A stretch of 64,000 nucleotides of DNA from a bacterium (lineage in GTDB: Bacteria > Planctomycetota > UBA1135 > UBA2386). Each line of letters begins with the position of its first letter. Position 1 is the stretch's first letter. Below the pieces are notes generated by a model, which saw only the letters and a list, made by a program, of their open reading frames with translations, was not told the DNA's origin and made no database searches. Below, piece after piece: positions 51,135-58,920 of this stretch. The stretch is from positions 412,207-476,206 of the forward strand of contig JANSXC010000002.1 in assembly GCA_024743115.1 (NCBI GenBank). Direction: 5' to 3'. Both the position numbers and the translations under genes were made by a program.

Positions 51135-53570
51135 ATGGACCTGAGCGGCTTCGTGGCGAAGCTGCGTGAAAACCGGGAGGACGGCCCCGGCGTAGTGGAC
51201 GCGTTCCACCGCACGGAGCCGCGAAAGGCCCGGTTCGAGCCCGTGCCCGACTGGCTCCACGAGCCTCTCGTGACCGCGCTCGGGGCGCGTGGGATTCGCG
51301 AACTCTACGGCCATCAGCGCGAGTGCGCCGACGCGCTGCACGCCGGCCGCGACGTCGTCATCGCGACATCGACGGCGTCCGGCAAATCGCTGAGCTACCA
51401 GTTGCCCGTGCTCGATGCGCTGCTGCGCGACGGGCTCGATGCGCGCGCGCTGTTCCTGTTTCCGACGAAGGCCCTGGCGCGCGATCAGATGGCGGACCTC
51501 GAACGTCTGCTCGCCGCGGCCGGGCTGGGAGAGAACGGCGAGGAGCTGCCCGTCGCGGTCTACGACGGCGACACCCCGCCCGCGGTGCGCCAGGTGATGC
51601 GCGAGAAGGGCGCGTGCGTGTTGACGAACCCGCACATGCTGCATCGCGGCATCCTGCCGAACCACACCAAGTGGCAGGGTCTGTTCACCGGGCTGCGCTA
51701 CGTCGTCGTCGACGAGCTGCACACGCTCTCTGGGATCTACGGTTCCCACGTCGCCAACGTGCTGCGGCGGCTGCGCCGGATCTGCCGGCACTACGGCAGC
51801 GAGCCGGTGTTCTGCGGAGCGTCCGCGACGATTGCGAATGCGGGCGAGCACGGCCGACGGTTGTTCGAGCGGCCGGTCGAAGTCGTCGACGACGACGGTA
51901 GTCCCGCGGGAGCGAAGCACTACGTCTTCCTCAACCCGCAGCTGGTCTCGGCGGCGTCGGGCATGCGCGTGCCGGCGAGCGAGGCGGCGCGGCAGCTCGG
52001 GGGCGAGCTGCTCGGCAGCGACTTACAGACGATCTTCTTCGCGCGTTCACGCAACCAGACCGAGGTGCTGCTCAAGTATCTGCGTGACGAAGCCAAGGCC
52101 CGCCAGATCGACCAGGGGCGGATCGCCGGTTATCGCGGCGGCTACCTGCCGGACCTGCGCCGAGCTATCGAGCGCGGCCTGCGGGATGGCGCAGTGCGAA
52201 CCGTCGTTTCGACCAATGCGCTCGAGCTGGGCGTCGACATCGGCAGCCTCGACGTCTGCGTACTGGTCGGCTACCCGGGTACCGTGGCGAGCACGTTCCA
52301 GCGCGCGGGGCGCGTCGGGCGGCGGACCCAGGACAGCGCGGTCGTGATGGTCGCGCGCAGTGCCGCGATGGATCAGTTCCTCGTGCAACACCCGGAGTAT
52401 ATGTTCGGCATTCGGCGTGACGCGGTGAGTATCGATCCTGACAACGCGATCATCCTGACCAACCACGTGCGCTGCGCGGCGTTCGAGCTGCCGTTCGATC
52501 GCGACGAAGGCTTCGGCGAGGCCGAGGACGTCGAGGCGGTGCTCGAGTTCCTCGCGGAGGATCTCGGCGTGCTCGTCGAGCAGGGCGGGCGGTTCCACTA
52601 CGCCGATCGCACCTATCCCGCCGAGGGCGTGAGCCTGACCGCGGCCGACATGGACAACGTCACGATCCAGGACGTCGAGTCGGGCAAGATCCTCGCCGAG
52701 ATCGATCGGCCGTCGGCGATCACGGAGGTGCACGAGGGCGCGATCTACGGCCATCAGGGCGACACGTATCTCGTCGAGCGCTTCGACTACGACGACCGCC
52801 GTGCGTTCGTGAAGCTGATCGACGCGGACTACTACACCGAGGCCGACGTCGAGACCGAAGTGCGTGTGCTGCACCTCGACGAGCGGGCCGAGTTCGATGG
52901 CGCGGCGCTGCCAGGGGCCAAGGATTCGGTGGCCTACACCGCGCATCGTGGCGAGGTGCACGTCAGCACGGTTGCGAAGGCCTTCAAGAAGATCAAGTTC
53001 TACAGCCGCGAGAACGTCGGCATCGGACCGATCGAGCTGCCGCCGGAGGAGTTCGAGACCGAGGCCACCGCGCTCGTGCTCGCGCCCGAACTCGTCGCTG
53101 GCCTTGGCCTCAAACGGGGCGGGGAAGCAGCTTGTCTGCAGGGTGTCGGCGAACTGCTCAAGGGACTCGTGCCGCTGTTCGTGCGGGTCGATCCCGGCGA
53201 CGTGCGTGTCCTTGCGGAGGCGCTGCACCCGCACTTCGAGGCGCCGACACTCATCCTCTACGACCGTATCCCCAACGGTGTCGGACTCGCCGAGCGGATC
53301 TACCGCGTGCATCGCGAGATCCTCGGCGCTGCGCTCGAACTCGTGCAGCGTTGCAGCTGCCGCTTCGGGTGCCCGTCGTGTGTCGGGCCGAGCTCGAGCC
53401 TCGGTGCGCGCAGCAAGGCGGTCGCCGTCGCGATCCTCACCGGGATGCTCGGGGCCGAGTCTTCGGCGTCCGGTGCGCCTGCCGGAACGCCAGGTGTGCG
53501 GTTCGGCCCGGCGAGCGGCGGCGGTGGCGAGCTCGGAGGCAGCAGCGTCAGCGGGGCGGGGTCATGGTGA
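51135..53570 (+). CDS. mrfA: MrfA/YprA-like DEAD/DEAH-box helicase with C-terminal Cys cluster
   Basis: The product is 811 residues from ATG 51135. Motif I is ATSTASGKSLSYQLP (residues about 78-92), motif II is VVVDELHTLSG (a DELH box where Bacillus MrfA has DEVH), and motifs IV-VI are present in TNALELGVDIG and FQRAGRVGRR. The C-terminal domain has four cysteines, Cys740-x-Cys742-x3-Cys746-x2-Cys749 (RCSCRFGCPSC), as in the DUF1998/MrfA metal-binding domain. In Bacillus subtilis MrfA works with the exonuclease MrfB to repair mitomycin C damage independently of UvrABC. The MrfB-like gene follows directly. Confidence 0.9.
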   Translation: MDLSGFVAKLRENREDGPGVVDAFHRTEPRKARFEPVPDWLHEPLVTALGARGIRELYGHQRECADALHAGRDVVIATSTASGKSLSYQLPVLDALLRDGLDARALFLFPTKALARDQMADLERLLAAAGLGENGEELPVAVYDGDTPPAVRQVMREKGACVLTNPHMLHRGILPNHTKWQGLFTGLRYVVVDELHTLSGIYGSHVANVLRRLRRICRHYGSEPVFCGASATIANAGEHGRRLFERPVEVVDDDGSPAGAKHYVFLNPQLVSAASGMRVPASEAARQLGGELLGSDLQTIFFARSRNQTEVLLKYLRDEAKARQIDQGRIAGYRGGYLPDLRRAIERGLRDGAVRTVVSTNALELGVDIGSLDVCVLVGYPGTVASTFQRAGRVGRRTQDSAVVMVARSAAMDQFLVQHPEYMFGIRRDAVSIDPDNAIILTNHVRCAAFELPFDRDEGFGEAEDVEAVLEFLAEDLGVLVEQGGRFHYADRTYPAEGVSLTAADMDNVTIQDVESGKILAEIDRPSAITEVHEGAIYGHQGDTYLVERFDYDDRRAFVKLIDADYYTEADVETEVRVLHLDERAEFDGAALPGAKDSVAYTAHRGEVHVSTVAKAFKKIKFYSRENVGIGPIELPPEEFETEATALVLAPELVAGLGLKRGGEAACLQGVGELLKGLVPLFVRVDPGDVRVLAEALHPHFEAPTLILYDRIPNGVGLAERIYRVHREILGAALELVQRCSCRFGCPSCVGPSSSLGARSKAVAVAILTGMLGAESSASGAPAGTPGVRFGPASGGGGELGGSSVSGAGSW

Positions 53571-54502
53571 AGCCGCACGGTCCGGGCCAGCAACGCAACT
53601 CCGGAGGGGCGCGCGACAAACTGCGCCGCGCGTTCCAGGCCGAGCAGAGCCGGCGGAGCGCAGAGGCGCTCGACGGCGTCGCGGAGCGCGCGCAGCCTGC
53701 GTCCGAGGCGCCGACGCGCGGTGACGTGCGCGCGTTCCTGCGGCAGCGCCGCGCGCGACTCGCGGCGGGGCGGGACCCCGATGTGCGTGGGGCGGTCGAA
53801 CTGCCGGCGGGTGAAGTCGTGCTCTCGCGCCACGGTCCGTTATGGCGTCGCGAGCTGCGCTACCCGCTGACGCATCGACACGGCGATCTCGCGCTCGGCG
53901 CCGCGCTGCAGCTCGACGGCGAGCGACTCGCCGAACTCGCGAAAGAGCCGGCATTCGCGGCCGTCGACCCGCGGCGGTGTCTGTTCCTGGACACCGAGAC
54001 GACGGGCCTGTCCGGCGGCGCGGGGACGGTGGTGTTCAACGTCGGATTCGCTTACTTCCGCGGCGAGGAGTTCATCGTCGAGCAGCTCTTCCTGCGCGAC
54101 TTCGGGGAAGAGGAGGCGATGCTGCGGCACGTCGCGGGTCGCCTCTGGCAGTTCCCCGTGCCGGTCTCGTTCGTGGGCAAGAGCTACGACCGGCATCGGA
54201 TCGCCACGCGCATGGCACTCCACAAACTGCGCTCGCCGGTGCTCACTGCGCCGCACCTCGACCTCTACTACCTCGCGCGCCGGGCCTTCGGCGCGGAGTT
54301 GCCGGATACGCGGCTGCGCACGGTCGAAGAACTGCGGCTGGGGGTGCATCGTGCGGATGATCTGCCGGGCAGCGAGGCGCCGGCCGCGTTCTTCGACTGG
54401 ATCCGCGATCACACGGGGCCCGTCGATCGCGTGCTCGAGCACAATCGCCTCGACGTCCTGAGTCTGTGCACGCTGCTTGCCCGGCTCGCCGGCAGGATCT
54501 GA
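53564..54502 (+). CDS. mrfB: MrfB/YprB-like RNase H-fold exonuclease
   Basis: The product is 312 residues from ATG 53564, overlapping the helicase stop (ATGGTGA). A disordered basic N-terminus of about 75 residues precedes the exonuclease fold. The acidic site is in CLFLDTETTGLSGGAG (Asp143, Glu145); a later aspartate is in SYDRHRIATR, and HNRLDVLSLCTL near residue 300 supplies the final Asp. This matches the YprB/MrfB metal-dependent exonuclease. With MrfA it should process DNA crosslinks or adducts. No TPR tail is present after the nuclease, whereas B. subtilis MrfB has one, as I recall. Confidence 0.88.
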   Translation: MVKPHGPGQQRNSGGARDKLRRAFQAEQSRRSAEALDGVAERAQPASEAPTRGDVRAFLRQRRARLAAGRDPDVRGAVELPAGEVVLSRHGPLWRRELRYPLTHRHGDLALGAALQLDGERLAELAKEPAFAAVDPRRCLFLDTETTGLSGGAGTVVFNVGFAYFRGEEFIVEQLFLRDFGEEEAMLRHVAGRLWQFPVPVSFVGKSYDRHRIATRMALHKLRSPVLTAPHLDLYYLARRAFGAELPDTRLRTVEELRLGVHRADDLPGSEAPAAFFDWIRDHTGPVDRVLEHNRLDVLSLCTLLARLAGRI

Positions 54503-54602
54503 CCAAACTGGTACCCCCGGGCTGGCGCGCAGCCCTTAACGTTGGGGCCGGCTCGCGGCTCGGATGCCGCCGGCCGGTTTCGCTTTCCTACCCGGAGAAC
54601 GC

Positions 54603-55727
54603 ATGCATCCGATTCCCATCGCCCTCGCGGCGGCCACGCTGGCGCTGGCGCTGCCGGCGCAGCAGCCCGCCGCGCGCCCGGCCATCCCCGAGCTCGCCGA
54701 GTTGCGCGCCGATTGGCAGGCTGCCAACCAAAAGTATCGCGCGGATCTCACCGCCATTCGCAAGTCCGACGCCTACGCCGAGGCGCGGGAGAAGAAGGAC
54801 CGTGCCGCTCTGAGCAAGCTCATGAGCAAAGTGCAGCGGCCGGATGCGGGCAAGTTCGGCAGCAAGGCGCTGGCGCTCGCGGCCAAGCTCGAAGACGACG
54901 CGGCGCTCACGGTGCTCACCTTCACGGCGAACAACCTCTACGACGAGGAGGTGTTCACCCAGATGATCGCGCAGGTCGAGAAGCGCCACCTGAAGAATCC
55001 GGCGCTGGCCGGCATCCTCGAGAACGGCCGCGCGCTGAACCACTTCATCGGCGCGGACCAGACCCGCGCTCTGCTCCAGCGCATCGCGGCCGAAAACCCG
55101 CACGCCGAACCGCGCGCCTGGGCGTGCTACTGGCAGGCTCGACTGATCAAGATGCGGCGGCCGGGCAAGGGCCAGGAGGCCGCTTCGACCGAGGAGCTCG
55201 CGCTCGCGGACGAGCTCATGGCCAAGGCCGAGAAACTCGCGGTCGGCACGATCCTCGGCGACCGCATCGCCGGGCCGAAGTTCGAGAAGGAGCGCCTGCA
55301 GATCGGCATGGTCGCGCCCGACATCGCGGGGGTCGATACGGACGGCGTGCCGTTCAAGCTCAGCGACTATCGCGGCAAGGTGGTCGTCCTCGACTTCTGG
55401 GGATTCTGGTGAGGCCCCTGCGTGGCCATGATCCCGCACGAGCGGTCGCTCGTGGAACGTCTGAAGGACAAGCCCTTCGCCCTGATCGGAGTCAACAGCG
55501 ACAAAGATCTCGACTACTACCGCGCCGAAGCCAAGGAGAAAGAGGTGACGTGGCGCTCGTTCTGGTGTGGTGACAAAGGCACCGCGGGTGCGATCCCGTC
55601 GCGCTGGAACGTCAACGGCTGGCCGACTATCTACGTCCTCGACAAGAAGGGCGTGATTCGCGAGAAGAACGTGCGCGGCAAGGCCATGGACGCCGCCGTC
55701 GAGCGGTTGCTCGCCGAGGAGGAATGA
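54603..55727 (+). CDS. TlpA/thioredoxin-like selenoprotein with in-frame UGA (U-G-P-C motif)
   Basis: Reading through TGA 55410-55412 as selenocysteine gives a 374-residue exported thiol-redox protein. The N-terminus is a signal peptide (PIPIALAAATLALALPAQQ). Residues about 25-220 are a helical region rich in Lys and Glu. The thioredoxin fold begins QIGMVAPDIAGVDTDGVPFK, with LDFWGFW-Sec270-GPC273 in place of WCGPC, then IPHERSLVERL, FALIGVNSDKD and WPTIYVLDKKGVIREKN. The cis-Pro is in GWPTIY. Without readthrough the protein would stop right before its active site, yet 105 intact codons follow. A SECIS-like hairpin lies 24 bases downstream. Start ATG 54603; the stop overlaps the following gene as ATGA. 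Confidence 0.93.
55437..55454 (+). promoter_or_regulatory. SECIS-like hairpin for the TlpA-like selenoprotein
   Basis: A perfect 7-bp stem CACGAGC / GCUCGUG with a 4-base loop GGUC, beginning 24 bases after the UGA; the loop starts 31 bases after the UGA. GGUC recalls the GGUC core of the loop of the Escherichia coli fdhF SECIS element. It overlaps codons for HERSLV, so its sequence satisfies both coding and structure. Confidence 0.85.
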
Positions 55728-56233
55728 CCGATGCCGCCGAGGACCTGCCGGCGGTCTCTCCGTTTCAGCGATTGCGGGTCGTGCTGCCCATCGTCTGGGG
55801 CTTGGGCTGCGTGCTCGGCGCTGCCAGCCCCGGCGACGAGTACGCGCTGTTCGGGATGGGGTCGGCGGTCGGCACGTGGATCGTCTTCGTCGTGCCGTTC
55901 GAACGGCCCGAGTCCGCGATCCTGCCCGTACTGGTCGTCGGCTGCGGTCTGATGTTCGCGGCCGGGCTGGCCTTGGACCGGCTGCGGATGTCGACCTGGG
56001 CATGGTGGCCGGTGTATGCCGTGGTCGCCATTGCGGTCTACCTGCAGTCGGTCGGCCAGTTCGCGAGCTTCGAGGCTGCCGTCCGGAAGCACGGCAGCGG
56101 CGTCGCCTACCTCGCGTTTTCAGCGCAGGTGGGTCACGCGGCGGCGACGGCCCTGGCGCTGCTCGTGGGGGCGGCGCGATATTTTCTGGGTCTTTGGCGA
56201 CGGAACGCGGGATCGGTGGCGTCCATCGGATGA
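55724..56233 (+). CDS. Hypothetical polytopic membrane protein (169 aa)
   Basis: Starts ATG 55724, overlapping the selenoprotein stop as ATGA. Four hydrophobic segments are visible: LRVVLPIVWGLGCVLGAA, SAVGTWIVFVVPFERP, AILPVLVVGCGLMFAAGLAL, WWPVYAVVAIAVYLQSVG, plus a C-terminal helix near ALALLVGAARYFLGL. Small polar loops. No family recognised. The tight coupling to the selenoprotein suggests a membrane partner in redox work, but this is inference from position only. Confidence 0.68.
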   Translation: MTDAAEDLPAVSPFQRLRVVLPIVWGLGCVLGAASPGDEYALFGMGSAVGTWIVFVVPFERPESAILPVLVVGCGLMFAAGLALDRLRMSTWAWWPVYAVVAIAVYLQSVGQFASFEAAVRKHGSGVAYLAFSAQVGHAAATALALLVGAARYFLGLWRRNAGSVASIG

Positions 56234-56308
56234 ATCGCGACGGGGCCGAGCCAGCGCGCCGCAGCCCGTCACCTGACATCCGACGGAAAACCATCGAGGA
56301 GACCCGCC

Positions 56309-57061
56309 ATGACCGTTCGTTCGCTGCTGATCCTGCCTGTTCTGTTGTCCGCCGTCTGCTACGCGCAGGAGGCCGAGTCGCGCGCCAGGCGGCAGTCGCC
56401 CGATCGCGAGCCGCCGCTCGTTTCCATGACCTTCCGGGGTGGCACGATGGCGCGCTTCGTCGCCGAGATCCGGAAGGCCGAGCCGAAGTGCAACATCGTC
56501 GTCGCCGATGCGGCGGCCGTTGCCGAACTGCCGCCGATGGAAGTGCAGGACGCCGGCCTCGATCAGGTTCTGGACAGCGCCTGCGCCGTGGCGACGTCGA
56601 AGATGCGAATCGCGTGTCAGGAGCAGCGCGGCCGCGGCGTGCCCGTGTTCGCGATCCTGGCGCTGCCGCGGCAGGTGAGCGGGGTCAACGTTGCCGCCAC
56701 CGGCTTCGGGAAGCCCGCCAACGTCACGACGATGGTGTTGTCGCTCAATCGCCTGACGGAGGACGAGCCCCGGCTGGCCATCGACGGTCTCAAGGTCGAG
56801 ACGATCCTGAGTGCGCTCGAGACCGGTGCGCGGTTCGACGAGAAGGCACCGCTGATGCGCTACCACGAGGACTCGGGGCTGTTGTTCCTGCGCGGCACGC
56901 ACGAGCAGTTGTCGCTCGCATCGGACGTCCTGAAGATCCTGGAGCGCGACCTCAAGGAACTCGCACGGACGCGCGGCACCCAGCGGCGCTCGGGTGGCAA
57001 TCGCCAACCGAGTGAGCCGGCGTTGCCGTCGGGGAGCACCAAGAAGCGCAGGGCGCGCTGA
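56309..57061 (+). CDS. Exported hypothetical protein with a secretin-N-like region (250 aa)
   Basis: Starts ATG 56309 with a signal peptide (TVRSLLILPVLLSAVCYAQE). Residues about 35-100 (PPLVSMTFRGGTMARFVAEI, NIVVADAAAVAELPPMEVQD, LDQVLDSACAV) follow the beta-alpha-beta pattern of secretin or TonB short N-terminal domains. The C-terminus is basic and disordered. No full secretin beta-barrel is present. It lies just ahead of the second ECF sigma gene. Function unknown. Confidence 0.68.
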   Translation: MTVRSLLILPVLLSAVCYAQEAESRARRQSPDREPPLVSMTFRGGTMARFVAEIRKAEPKCNIVVADAAAVAELPPMEVQDAGLDQVLDSACAVATSKMRIACQEQRGRGVPVFAILALPRQVSGVNVAATGFGKPANVTTMVLSLNRLTEDEPRLAIDGLKVETILSALETGARFDEKAPLMRYHEDSGLLFLRGTHEQLSLASDVLKILERDLKELARTRGTQRRSGGNRQPSEPALPSGSTKKRRAR

Positions 57062-57073
57062 CCGGAGTCCCGG

Positions 57074-57712
57074 TTGGCGCGCATCGCCCAGCCTGTGGCC
57101 GGTACCGGGGCTGCCGATGTCGGCAGCTCCGACGCGTCGTCCGCGCCCGGTGTCGAACTCGACGCCGCCACGCTCTCGCGCCGGATCGCGGCGGGAGACG
57201 AGGCGGCGTTCGTGACGTTCTACGAAGCCTGGTTCCCCGCGACGCTCGCGCTTGCTCGCGCCGCGTGTCGTCGGGACGAGGCCTTCTGCCTCGACCTCGT
57301 GCAGGACGTGATGCTGACCGTTGCCCGCAAGATGCCGGCGCTGCGTGATGCGGCGGCCGTCGGCGCGTGGATGCGATCGACGGTGTTGCGGGCGGCTACG
57401 GACCGGATCCGCAAGGCCAGTCGCGAACAGCGTCGCGCCGAGCGCATTGCCGAGGCACGGGACGATGCCGTGGTGGAGCCCTGGGAAGCGATGGCGGCCG
57501 GCGAGCGCCGGAGCTGGCTCGAGGCGCAGCTCGCCGAGCTGCCGCCGACCGACCGCGAACTGCTCGTCGCGCGTTTTTCACCCGCGATCACGGTGACCGC
57601 GGCGGGGGCCTTGCTCGGCCTCGAACCCGATGCCGCACACGGCCGGCTGCGCCGCGTGCTCGAACGCCTGCGCCGCCGTGCTGCGGCCTTCTGGCAAGGA
57701 CAAGACCCATGA
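57074..57712 (+). CDS. ECF-type RNA polymerase sigma factor, second
   Basis: A 212-residue sigma-70 family protein. The TTG at 57074 or the GTG at 57095 begins the frame; the conserved part starts near residue 34 (RIAAGDEAAFVTFYEAWFPA). Region 2 covers residues about 35-105 (FCLDLVQDVMLTVARKMPAL, WMRSTVLRAATDRIRKA). Region 4 covers about 155-200 (LPPTDRELLVARFSPAITVT, AAGALLGLEPDAAHGRLRRV). No clear partner anti-sigma with a zinc finger; the next gene (57709) overlaps its stop and encodes a short membrane protein, the likely partner. Confidence 0.87.
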   Translation: MARIAQPVAGTGAADVGSSDASSAPGVELDAATLSRRIAAGDEAAFVTFYEAWFPATLALARAACRRDEAFCLDLVQDVMLTVARKMPALRDAAAVGAWMRSTVLRAATDRIRKASREQRRAERIAEARDDAVVEPWEAMAAGERRSWLEAQLAELPPTDRELLVARFSPAITVTAAGALLGLEPDAAHGRLRRVLERLRRRAAAFWQGQDP

Positions 57713-58158
57713 TGGAGACCGAACTCGAACTGACAGTCACGGCCCGCACTCGCCAGCAGGCGATGCTGCCCGAACTGCTGGGGGCCGTGCGCCGGCGTCG
57801 ACGGTGGCGCCACACGCGGAACGCCGGCCTGACGCTAGCGCTCGTTGCGGGGCTCGCGTCGGCGCCCTGGTGGATGGCGGGTGGCGCGGCCGGTGAGCGT
57901 CCGGCAGGGTCGCCGGCGGTGCCGGACCAGCACGTGGTGGCGACGCGGTCGTGGGTCACGGTCCGCGACGATCCGGACATCGTGGCGCGCTACCGGGTTG
58001 GTACGACGCGGCGCAGCGAGTGGTTCGTCGACGATGCCGACCTGCGCGGTCTGCTGCGAACTGCCGAGCGCGCCAGCGGCGTGGTGCGGTCGGGCCAGCG
58101 GGTGTTCGTTAGCCGCGCCGCTATCGATCCGTGGCCGGAGGCGACGAGCAGCGAGTAA
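57709..58158 (+). CDS. Short membrane protein, possible partner of the adjacent sigma factor
   Basis: The product is 149 residues from ATG 57709, overlapping the sigma stop (ATGATGG). Its N-terminus is cytoplasmic and Arg-rich ([20 protein letters not shown]), followed by one helix ([20 protein letters not shown]) and a periplasmic domain of about 80 residues with a [15 protein letters not shown] strand. No zinc-finger motif. It looks like a minimal anti-sigma or sigma-regulating protein by position. The 3' end overlaps yidD by 38 bp on the opposite strand. Confidence 0.72.
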   Translation: MMETELELTVTARTRQQAMLPELLGAVRRRRRWRHTRNAGLTLALVAGLASAPWWMAGGAAGERPAGSPAVPDQHVVATRSWVTVRDDPDIVARYRVGTTRRSEWFVDDADLRGLLRTAERASGVVRSGQRVFVSRAAIDPWPEATSSE

Positions 58159-58369
58159 CGGGCGGCACCGGGTCGTGTCCCGCTTCGCAGAACGGGTGGC
58201 AGCGCAGGATGCGCCGCACGGTCAGCCAGGTGCCCCGCAGTGCGCCGTGCGCGCGCAGCGCTTCGAGCGCGTAGGCCGAGCACGTGGGGCGGAAGCGGCA
58301 GCACGCGGGCTTCCACGGCGAGATACATCGCCGGTAGAGCCAGACCGGTGCCATGAGCAGCCACTTCAT
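58121..58369 (-). CDS. yidD: Membrane protein insertion efficiency factor YidD
   Basis: An 82-residue YidD protein. The ATG at 58367-58369 gives [20 protein letters not shown], and [15 protein letters not shown] is the signature with its Cys pair. YidD helps YidC insert proteins into the inner membrane. The start overlaps the rnpA stop as ATGA. The usual downstream yidC is absent; on the minus strand the gene runs into the end of the convergent membrane-protein gene. Confidence 0.95.
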   Translation of the reverse strand: MKWLLMAPVWLYRRCISPWKPACCRFRPTCSAYALEALRAHGALRGTWLTVRRILRCHPFCEAGHDPVPPVTRCSSPPATDR

Positions 58370-58848
58370 CGGTTCTTGCTCCGGAGGTTGTTGTCTTGGC
58401 TGGTCTTCCCGGCCGGGCCGTTCTGCCGCTGTGAGCGTTTGGCGCCGCCGGCGCGGCCGCGGCGTGGCGTGCGCCCGCGCAGCACGCGCTCGATCAACGC
58501 GACGAGTTCGACGCGCAGCTCCGCGAGCGGGAAGTTGTCGGGCCGCTGCTGCGGGATGAGCACGACATCGAGCCCAGTGGGCAGGCGGTGGCGTTCGCGG
58601 CGGAACGCTTCCCGCAGCAGTCGCTTGAGCTTGTTGCGGCGCACGGCGCGGCCGTGGACCTTGGCGACGGACAGTCCGACACGGGCCTCGTTCGGTTCGC
58701 GGCCGGCCAGCCCGACGACCGTCAGCCACTCGCCTCTGGCGCGTTGCCCGCGGCGGTAGACCCGCCGGAAGTCACGCTGCGACTTGAGGCGGCAGCGGGC
58801 CGGCAGCGTCGCGGGCGCGTTCGGGTCGGTGGGGAGGATGGTCGGCAC
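58366..58848 (-). CDS. rnpA: Ribonuclease P protein component
   Basis: The product is 160 residues from ATG 58846-58848. The core ([60 protein letters not shown]) is the RNase P protein fold with its RNR-type motif (here [14 protein letters not shown]), which binds the RNA subunit. It cleaves the 5' leader of tRNA precursors. The C-terminal 35-residue basic tail is a lineage extension. rpmH normally lies just upstream but is not seen; a TPR lipoprotein gene occupies that place. Confidence 0.95.
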   Translation of the reverse strand: MPTILPTDPNAPATLPARCRLKSQRDFRRVYRRGQRARGEWLTVVGLAGREPNEARVGLSVAKVHGRAVRRNKLKRLLREAFRRERHRLPTGLDVVLIPQQRPDNFPLAELRVELVALIERVLRGRTPRRGRAGGAKRSQRQNGPAGKTSQDNNLRSKNR

Positions 58849-58920
58849 GTTCGGGTGCGATCCGTCGGGTTGGCATCCGTCCGACCGGGATCGGCTGGAT
58901 AGCGCGCAGTTGGAGCCCGA

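Noticed and set aside
49275..51920. An 881-codon minus-strand frame opposite the ELWxxDGT gene
   Set aside because: Antisense shadow of a repetitive gene; the product is low complexity with no recognisable domain.
47471..55727. UGA reassigned to Trp or another amino acid throughout
   Set aside because: UGA ends most genes in the window, including many ATGA overlaps, so global reassignment is not supported.
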